Positions 56,427-64,000 of a stretch of DNA of 64,000 nt are shown in pieces (position 1 is the first letter of the stretch; every line of letters begins with the position of its first letter). A program made the position numbers and the translations under genes. Origin of the DNA: Ipomoea triloba. Taxonomy: Eukaryota > Streptophyta > Magnoliopsida > Solanales > Convolvulaceae. The stretch spans positions 22,756,949 through 22,820,948 of the forward strand of contig NC_044920.1 in the NCBI RefSeq assembly GCF_003576645.1, in the 5' to 3' direction. The notes below the pieces were generated by a model that had not been told where the DNA came from, did not search any database, and was given only the letters and a program-made list of their open reading frames with translations.

Positions 56427-56798
56427 AAAAATNNNNNNNNNNNNNNNNNNNNNNNNNNNNNNNNNNNNNNNNNNNNNNNNNNNNNNNNNNNNNNNNNNNN
56501 NNNNNNNNNNNNNNNNNNNNNNNNNNNNNNNNNNNNNNNNNNNNNNNNNNNNNNNNNNNNNNNNNNNNNNNNNNNNNNNNNNNNNNNNNNNNNNNNNNNN
56601 NNNNNNNNNNNNNNNNNNNNNNNNNNNNNNNNNNNNNNNNNNNNNNNNNNNNNNNNNNNNNNNNNNNNNNNNNNNNNNNNNNNNNNNNNNNNNNNNNNNN
56701 NNNNNNNNNNNNNNNNNNNNNNNNNNNNNNNNNNNNNNNNNNNNNNNNNNNNNNNNNNNNNNNNNNNNNNNNNNNNNNNNNNNNNNNNNNNNNNNNNN

Positions 56799-56829
<31 letters not shown>

Positions 56830-59219
56830 AGAATAAAGATTAACAATGTTATAGGATTATATTTTAAGAGTTAATTTCATTTTTAGTCTTAGATTTATAG
56901 GTGACAATCAACTTTTAGTCATTTTTTATTATAACATCCTCTTTTGGTCTTAGTTTTATTGTGGCATGACCATTTTTAGTTATTCATCAACAAAATCGTT
57001 GAAATATCGTTAAATACAAAGACATTTTAATCATTTTTATACAAAGTATATTGAACCGCTATATTTTTTATGTTTATTTTTTTGAAAACATCAATAATTG
57101 AAGACCAAAATATTATTGTATTTAACGATATTTATACTGTTTTATTGATAAAGGACTAAAAATGATCATGCCACAATAATATTAGGACCAAAAGTGAATA
57201 TTCTAATAAAAAGGACTAAAAGTGGAATGTCACCTATAAATATAGGACAAAAATGAAATTAACTCATATTTTAACTATACATGTTAAATGCCGTATCTTG
57301 TGATAAACTCGGTGCCTTTGCTGATATCTGCTCTCCATTACAAAGTCTGATTCTCTGCCCCTACTCTTACATGGTTGTTAATTCACTTGTGTTCTATAGG
57401 GATCAGTAGCAAAATTTTATATCTATCTGTTTTCCTGACTTTCTTTTTCTTCTGGTAATATGCACTAAGATGGCTTATTGTTCAATGCTTCCGGCGTTCC
57501 GGTTAACTAGGGACGGCGAGAGCAGCTGCACCCACTCACCACACTCCCACCCCATATATAGCCCTTATATGTATATATAATACATGTTTTAGTATAAATA
57601 TAAAAAAAAACAGAGATGATAAACAATGAAATAGCTGGATTAGGTTGTAGAAGCGTGACTCATTTTACTTTGTGAAAGGGACATGGGTTCGAAATTTTAC
57701 TTTGTGAAAGGGACATGGGTTCGAAACTTGAGGCTGAGATGTGTAATTTATAATATATTTTTTATTTGAATTATTTTATCAAATTAATTATGTTTCATAT
57801 TTTGTTATGAATATTTTTACAAAATTTTGATTTGTTTTATTTTTGCCTATATTCAACAATATTTATTATTATATTTCTTAGTGTTTTTTTACTTATTTCT
57901 TTTGGTTTAATGTTTCGTTCCCGGTGGAAGAATTTCCTTACTTCTTCTCTTCAGCTAACAATAACAACAACAACAACAACAATAAAACGCCTCTAATGGC
58001 AATAGGTACGTATTGCTTTCTTTGCCGCCGCCAGTACCAACAATTCAACTGATTTGTGTTTTATTTGATTTTGAACAAATTCTACGCTCTTGTTCCATTT
58101 CCAGGTCTTGGCATAGCAGGTGCTGTGCTGGCTGGTGTTGGCATTGGATGGCTAATATTTAGACATAAAAGAAAGCGGGTTGCAGCAAATGGACAAGTGC
58201 TGCTTGTTCAAAACATTGAAGCACTCGTAAGGACTAATGGATTTCAGTCTACCAAGCTTTATACTTATTCAGATATAAAGAAAATGACTAATTCATTCAG
58301 TGACAAGATTGGTCAAGGAGGTTTTGGTAGTGTATATAGAGGAAAGTTACCTGATGGATGCCCCGTAGCTGTGAAGCTATTGACCAACACAAAGGGTAAT
58401 GGGGAAGATTTCATCAATGAAGTTGCTAGCATTAGTCGAACTTCTCACGTGAACATAGTTACTCTTGTAGGGTTCTGTTATAAGAAGAAAAGAGCTTTGG
58501 TCTATGAATTCATGCCTAATGGATCATTGGACAACTACATAGGCAGCATGGAGTCGCCTAATAAGAATTGTCGGTTGGAGTGGAAGACATTGTACCAAAT
58601 TGCAATTGGCATTGCTCGAGGACTAGAATATCTGCACAGAGGGTGCAACACAAGAATCATGCACTTTGACATTAAGCCTAATAACATTCTTTTGGACAAG
58701 GATTTCACCCCCAAAATCTCAGATTTCGATTTGGCAAAACTGTGCAAGAAAAATGAGAGCATTGTATCACTATCGATGTACGGCGCAAGAGGAACAATAG
58801 GATACATTGCTCCAGAAGTTGTCTTCAGAAGCATTGGAAGTGTCTCGTACAAATCTGATGTTTATAGTTATGGCATGACAGTTATTGACATGGTAGGAGT
58901 AAGGGAGAATGTAGGCGCGGATAAGACAAGTGACTTGTATTTCCCAAATTGGATATATGAGCATCTGGAGCAAGGATTAGATTTCAGTCTTGAAGGCATT
59001 ACAGATGAGGAGGATAAAGAAATGGCAATAAAGATGATATTAGTTAGTTTGTGGTGCATCCAAACCAACCCAGCAGACCGCCCTTCCATAAGAAAAGTGG
59101 TAGAGATGTTGGAGGGAAGCACTGCCACTTTACAGATTCCACCTAAACCATATTTCTCTCATCAAATTGATGACTCACCTCAGCAATCCCCTACATCATC
59201 AGTTACCACAGAAATCTGA
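54066..59219 (+). CDS. LRK10L2-type receptor-like kinase with DFD in place of DFG
   Basis: Three exons fit in phase: 54066-54873, 57955-58005 and 58105-59219, giving 657 aa. The ectodomain ([11 protein letters not shown] start; [38 protein letters not shown]) is a sister of the exon at 40.8 kb. The small exon codes for a run of nine Asn. The membrane span ([17 protein letters not shown]) and intron-free kinase ([29 protein letters not shown]) follow. The DFG motif reads DFD (Asp495, 58728-58730), which should disturb Mg binding and the activation loop. The 3.1-kb first intron is loaded with insertions and a 366-N gap, so joining this first exon to this kinase is inferred. Confidence 0.82.
55444..55895. 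mobile_element. MULE-type MITE, 452 bp, nested
   Basis: The inverted termini are GAGTTAATTCCACCAG and GAGTTAATTATACCAA, followed by CATTGTCTTTG on both arms. The flanking 10-bp duplication is TATATTTATA (55434-55443 and 55896-55905). It lies inside the hAT-like element. Confidence 0.82.
55941..55978. repeat. (AT)n microsatellite
   Basis: About 19 AT units lie within the nested insertion. Confidence 0.8.
56381..56853. other. Poly-T bounded assembly gap flanked by a direct repeat
   Basis: GATTAACAATGTT stands on both sides of a block containing poly-T, 366 N (56433-56798) and poly-T. The related introns at 51188 and 62306 have the repeat only once with no insert. It could be a minus-strand poly-A retroposon with target duplication, body unassembled, or a gap-filling fault. 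Confidence 0.6.
56868..57265. mobile_element. MULE-type MITE, 398 bp
   Basis: The inverted termini start GAGTTAATTTCATTTTTAG and the 9-bp duplication ATATTTTAA is perfect (56859-56867 and 57266-57274). It is the same family as 12518-12916. The related introns near 51218 and 62330 lack it. Confidence 0.9.
57663..57726. repeat. 32-bp tandem duplication
   Basis: TTTTACTTTGTGAAAGGGAC and the next 12 bases are repeated with period 32. It lies in the first intron before the small exon. Confidence 0.85.
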
Positions 59220-59400
59220 GGCAAAGCAGGTCCATATTGTGTCAAATGAGGATTCTAAGTGTGGGATCATATGATGACATAATCTCCACACACTGCAAAA
59301 TCCTCTCTACCAGCTGTTTTACCCAAATCATTGCTTGAAATCATAATATTGTTCAAATTAGATTTCCTTTTTGGAAATGCATTTCGTTTTTCAATGAAGT
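59220..59400. other. 3' flank of the DFD kinase
   Basis: No gene is seen. The first 40 bp are shared with the 3' flank of the kinase ending at 52667. Confidence 0.5.
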
Positions 59401-59415
59401 AGCTTTTATGAAATG

Positions 59416-59559
59416 TTTTTTTTTTTTTGATAAATTCACTGGGTGTTTCTTCGTCCGTTTAACGGCCCAGGTCCACCCGCATTCGATCCGGGAGGCACGG
59501 GAGCTGGTACAAGGGGAATCGTCACTTATGGGAATCGAACACGGATTCTCCTGAAAAGA
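59416..59559 (-). mobile_element. SINE-like retroposon
   Basis: On the minus strand the insert contains GTTCGATTCCC (near 59537), a match to the tRNA/Pol III B box, and ends in poly-A (poly-T at 59416-59428). A 15-bp target duplication, AGCTTYTATGAAATG with one mismatch, lies at 59401-59415 and 59560-59574. The A-box end seems truncated. Confidence 0.75.
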
Positions 59560-59616
59560 AGCTTCTATGAAATGTGAAATCATATAAAGATTTATTTATT
59601 TTATACTCCGTATATG

Positions 59617-59641
59617 TTATTATTATTATTATTATTATTAT
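59617..59641. repeat. (TTA)n microsatellite
   Basis: About eight TTA units. Confidence 0.8.
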
Positions 59642-59849
59642 ATGAAAATTAGTTAACAAGTGCAAAGTTAGAATAATTCAAGGTAACCTAAGAAAATGAG
59701 GTTAATCACATTACCTTCAAACATTACTGTCACATCAGGTAATATAACATTACCAGGTAATCTCATAACTTGAACAAAACAAGGTAATATAACATAACAG
59801 ACTCAGATTAACTAGGTAATCTCAGATGGCTTGAACCAAACGCCTTCTG

Positions 59850-60060
59850 AGTGTTACAATGATGCATCTTAAGTGTTAAAATGACGTACATTCAATGTAA
59901 AAAATGGTGCACCTTAAATGTTAAAATGACGAACATTATTCTTTGAAAATACGCACCTTAAGGTTTACAATTACGCATCTTAAGTTTTCAAGTGTAGAAT
60001 TGAGACGCACTTTAAGTGTTAAAATGATGAACATTAAAAATGAAAAATACACACCCTAAA
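59850..60060. repeat. Degenerate CGCACCTTAAG-type short repeats
   Basis: Irregular copies of motifs such as GCACCTTAA and GTTAAAATGACG look like the reverse complement of the array at 81-380. Confidence 0.5.
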
Positions 60061-60109
60061 CTTTCTACAATACCCAAAATTATCATAATGTCACTGTGTG
60101 TGTTTATTT

Positions 60110-60830
60110 TTTAAACAAACCCAAAATTTGAGTACGTGTCCAACAAATATGAGGAAACCACTGCCCACCTATTCATTTAGAACTGTGAGTTTGGCAATGC
60201 CTGCTGGAATTAGAACTGAAGCCCGTATGTTGTTTAGTGAGTGGATATGTGACAGTTTGAGGAAGTTGGACAATGAGACTCTCTGTTTATTGTTAATCAC
60301 GTGCTGGAAGGTCTCGAATTCAAGGAACGAGTGCGTCTGGAACAATCATTCATCTCTCACATCTTCAATCGCGCGCTATGGAGGCAGCAGTCTTATTCAT
60401 CTCAGACATTCAACACGGGGTAGCATTCTCCGGGACTCCGACGGCCAGTTTCAAGTGGAGAGGCTCTGATCTTATTCCTCTAAACTAGCTGAAGCCATTG
60501 GAATCAGAGAGGCCCTCAACTGGCTTAAATCCTTCAACATGCAAGTGGAGTCAGATGCTCTTTTAGTTTTTCAAGGGCTTAGCAATTTCACCTGTAATTC
60601 CTCTTTTGATCTGTTAGCAGAAGATATTTTGAAATTAGCTGATGATTTTCAATCTATTAGCTTTATGTATGTTAAACAATCCGCGAACAAGGCTGCCCAT
60701 TTGTTTGCTTGGGAAGTTTATTACCGATTCTAAGGACGGGAGGGAAGACCCGCCGAAACACCTTTTTAATGTCCTTGTTGATGATCTTTATTAATGAAAG
60801 TTCTTTGACTTCAAAAGAAAAAAACACTAT
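60110..60830 (+). pseudogene. Non-LTR retrotransposon tail with RNase H-like domain, decayed
   Basis: The frames at 60480-60733 encode the plant RVT_3/RNase H-like C-terminal domain (EAIGIREALNWLK, then MQVESDALLVFQGL, ending with SANKAAHLFAW). Upstream pieces from 60110 are shifted and interrupted by stops. The 3' end passes into TTATTAATGAAAG and an A-rich stretch, as in LINE tails. It is a 5'-truncated dead copy. Confidence 0.75.
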
Positions 60831-61095
60831 CACCAAGTCCAATAATACTAATCAACAAACAAACGTGTACAAAAAAATCTATAAAGAAAAATCTAACGTT
60901 CACACTCTGTTTAAGAAAATTTCGCTTATATTGACTGGCATTAAATACTAAAGTCAAGATATGAAGTTTCTCAGCAGTAAGGCCTTTGAAAGCAGCATAT
61001 AGGGTAGGTAGTATGTAGCTACTATACTATAGCACCTCAAAGTTTCATTTTTAGAGGCTGATACATACCCAACCTCCCTCTCTAATATATGGAAT

Positions 61096-64000
61096 ATGGA
61101 TCCCAACCTCATCTGTCCAGCCATCTTGTTTCTCTTCATCATCCTGTTAATCCAGGCGCCTCTAACTTTGTGTGAGTTTAATAGCAGCAGTGTGTATGAG
61201 GCCTGCGCCGAGTCATTCAGTTGCGGCCATATTGATGGAATAGGCTATCCTTTCTGGGGAGGGAGTCAACCGGAATACTGCGGCCACCCGAGTTTTGGGC
61301 TGAGCTGCAATGATGAGTCCCACCCGGAAATTAGTATCCTATCGGTGAAATACAAAGTTTTAGATATCAGCAGCCAGGCAGCCACTATTGTGAGAGATGA
61401 TCTGTTAAGCAATATTTGTCCCTCCAATCCTCAAAGAACATCCTTGGACTTGAACCTCTTCAGTTACACTCCCTCTGGTAACCAGAACATTACCCTGTTC
61501 TACGGTTGCACTATTACAAACCCGGTTTCAATTCCAATTCCCTACCTCATCAACTGCACTGAAGACATTTCCGACTCGAATAAAAATGTCCTCTGGTCGC
61601 CTGGTACAGGATTGCCAACTATCCCTGGTATCTCAAGTAGTATCTTCAGGTGCGGGAGTGACATCTTTGTTACTATCACTCAAGAAGCTTTTGACGCTTT
61701 AGTTAACGTTTCCCTTACCGTTACGGAGGACCTCCTAAGAACATATGTGAGTGGTGGTTTTTCTGTGAATTGGAAAGCAAATAATAGCTTATGCGACAAC
61801 TGTAGTGAGTCAGGGGGGCGATGCGGTTCCAATGGCGATCCCATTTCAACACAATTTATTTGCTACATTGGTAATGCTATGCACCCTTCCCTTTTCGTTC
61901 CTTATCTCCTTATTCTATCACTCGGATTATAGAAAATGTATGTCGTTAACATTCCTTCGATTTCGCTACTGAAAAACATTGTCATTTAAAAGCATCAGGT
62001 TTAGAACAAACTGTAATTTTTTCCAAACATTTTGAAGAACCGGTTGATAGTCGTGATACATTCATTCCACCATTTATCTCATCTATCAAATTATAAGTGA
62101 TTCGGGCTAATGACCAATTGCTCTGTATTATAGTGATGAAAAGCCTTCTAGGGGAAGTATTCATGAAAACTAAGGTATTACAAAAATTTTAATACCAGCA
62201 GTTTTTGGGATTTATGCCTTGGGTAATATAAATACAATGATTTATGAACTACATACTTGTATTACAAAGATGGAAATATTATTCAAAAATATTTATCACA
62301 TTCATAGATTAACAATGTTACAGGAATATATATTAACTATACATGTTAAATGTTGTATCTTGTGATAAACTCAGGGTGTGTTTGGTTGACAGGTTTTGGT
62401 AAAAGGTATGTGTATCAATCACATTCAGAGGGTGTTATTGTTTGGTTGATAGGTTTTTAGAATACTACTATGGGTTTAGGATACTCCCATTGAAAACCTC
62501 ATACCCTTATTAAATAAGGGTTTTATTTCGGTTCCTCTTTTTTTCTCCAACTATTAATAATCATTCTCATTCTACCCTACTATCAAACATGCAAAATACT
62601 TTCAACAAAACCCATTACCCTTACCAAGTATTTGATACCTATACAGATTTAAATTCCCATGTGCGAACCAAACACACCCTCCAGTGCCTTTGCTTATATC
62701 TGCTCTTCATTTCAAAGTCTGATTCTCTGCTATGCTCTTACATGGTTCTTAATTCATTTTCTATAGGGAGTAGCAAAATTATATATATCTGTTTTCCTGG
62801 CTTTCTTTTTTCTTCTGGTCGGTCATATGGACTAACATGGCTTATTGCTAAATGCTTGCAGCTAACAGTAGCAGAAATAAAACACCTCTACTGGCAATAG
62901 GTATTGCTTTCTTTCCAGCCCGTACCAACAATTCAGCTGATTTGTGTTTTATTTGATTTTGAACAAATTCTACTTTCTTGTTCCATTTCCAGGTCTTGGC
63001 ATAGCAGGTGCTGTGCTGGCTGGTGTTGGCATTGGATGGCTAATATTTAGACATAAAAGAAAGCGGGTTGCAGCAAATGGACAAGTGCTGCCTGTTCAAA
63101 ACATTGAAGCACTTGTAAGGACTAATGGATTTCATTCTACCAAGCTTTATACTTATTCAGATATAAAGAAAATGACTAATTCATTCGGTGACAAGATTGG
63201 TCAAGGAGGTTTTGGTAGTGTATATAGAGGAAAGTTACCTAATGGATGCCCAGTAGCTGTGAAGCTATTGAGCAACACAAAGGGTAATGGAGAAGATTTC
63301 ATTAATGAAGTTGCTAGCATTAGTCGAACTTCTCACGTGAACATAGTTACTCTTGTAGGGTTCTGTTTTAAGAAGAAAAGAGCTTTGATCTATGAATTCA
63401 TGCCTAATGGATCATTAGACAAGTACATAGGCAACAAAGGGTTACAAAATATGAGTTGTCTCGAGTGGAAGACATTGTACCAGATTGCAATTGGCATTGC
63501 TCGAGGACTAGAATATCTGCACAGAGGGTGTAACACAAGAATAATGCACTTTGACATTAAGCCTAACAACATTCTTTTAGACAAGGATTTCACCCCCAAA
63601 ATTTCTGATTTCGGTTTGGCAAAACTGTGCAAGAAAAAGGAGAGTGTTGTATCACTATCAGTGTACGGCGCAAGAGGAACAATAGGATACATTGCTCCTG
63701 AAGTTTTCTTCAGAAGCATTGGAAGTGTGTCACACAAATCCGATGTTTATAGTTATGGCATGACGGTTATTGACATGGTAGGAGTAAGGGAGAAAGCAAA
63801 CAAGACGGATCAGACTAGTGACTCGTATTTCCCAAATTGGATATATGAGCATCTGGAGCAAGGATTAGATTTGAGTGTTGAAGGCATCAGAGATGAAGAG
63901 GATAAAGAAATGGCAATGAAGATGATATTGGTTAGTTTGTGGTGCATCCAAACCAATCCAGCAGACCGCCCTTCTATAACAAAAGTGGTAGAGATGTTGG
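61096..64000 (+). CDS. LRK10L2-type receptor-like kinase with intact DFG (3' end beyond window)
   Basis: Exons are 61096-61870, 62862-62900 and 62993 onward; the frame is still open at 64000. The ectodomain ([21 protein letters not shown] signal; [40 protein letters not shown]) is nearly identical to that of the RD kinase gene at 43.4 kb. The membrane span and intron-free kinase match the 51.5 and 58.1 kb genes: [45 protein letters not shown]. It is the only member of the HFD group here with an unchanged DFG, so probably the active one. The window ends within the last kinase helix ([11 protein letters not shown]). The promoter is shared with the gene at 48.0 kb. Confidence 0.9.
62374..62679. 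mobile_element. PIF/Harbinger-like (Tourist) MITE, 306 bp
   Basis: The inverted ends are GGGTGTGTTTGGTT and GAACCAAACACACCC, flanked by TCA and TCC, a probable diverged 3-bp target duplication. The related introns at 51253 and 57309 read straight through (ACTCGGTGCC), showing the empty site. Confidence 0.75.

Overview
This is nuclear DNA from a flowering plant, almost certainly a eudicot. It is AT-rich with long gene-poor spacers, spliceosomal introns, many plant-type MITEs, Copia, MULE and hAT elements, a type-2 lipid transfer protein and a tandem cluster of LRK10L/WAK-like receptor kinases. The species cannot be fixed from the sequence. The draft assembly has visible defects: a single N at 1723 between two copies of the same 1.7 kb, two longer N runs bounded by poly-T, and four tandem duplications of 42 bp.

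Region 1 (1-12.3 kb) is transposon-built. A decayed hAT transposase is present twice because of the 1724-bp duplication. A Copia gag remnant follows, with its primer-binding site at 5058. It was hit first by a 681-bp GC-rich hAT MITE (8-bp TSD) and also by a 5.5-kb two-gene MULE (9-bp TSD, 123-bp TIRs). The MULE carries a MuDR-type transposase on the minus strand and a GRF zinc-finger/coiled-coil/membrane protein on the plus strand.

Region 2 (14.2-26 kb) holds three diverged copies of one unit. Each encodes an acidic protein of about 180 aa that I do not recognise. Copies 1 and 3 are open. Copy 2 is frameshifted, and its upstream region was split by a 630-bp MULE-type MITE and then by a complete but dead Copia element of 4.6 kb. 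Copy 3 preserves the empty target sites.

Region 3 (26-34.8 kb) is mostly MITE-rich spacer around one clear gene, a secreted nsLTP2 at 28.1 kb.

Region 4 (34.8-64 kb) is a receptor-kinase cluster. Six intact ectodomain first exons (34.9, 40.8, 43.4, 48.0, 54.1 and 61.1 kb), plus one decayed fragment at 52.7 kb, all encode a signal peptide, a GUB_WAK-type Cys-rich domain and a WAK-associated C-terminal domain. All six intact exons end in the same intron phase (phase 1). Only four transmembrane/kinase modules exist (45.2, 51.5, 58.1 and 63.0 kb), each preceded by a small symmetric 39-51 bp exon. The first kinase is an RD kinase of the LRK10L1 type; the other three are the HFD type typical of LRK10L2/PR5K-like kinases. 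Two of those three have a damaged DFG motif. The structure fits a birth-and-death receptor cluster with exchangeable ectodomain exons, possibly used as alternative first exons, and one evident chimera (43.4-46.6 kb). Paralogous introns give clean empty sites for several MITE insertions.
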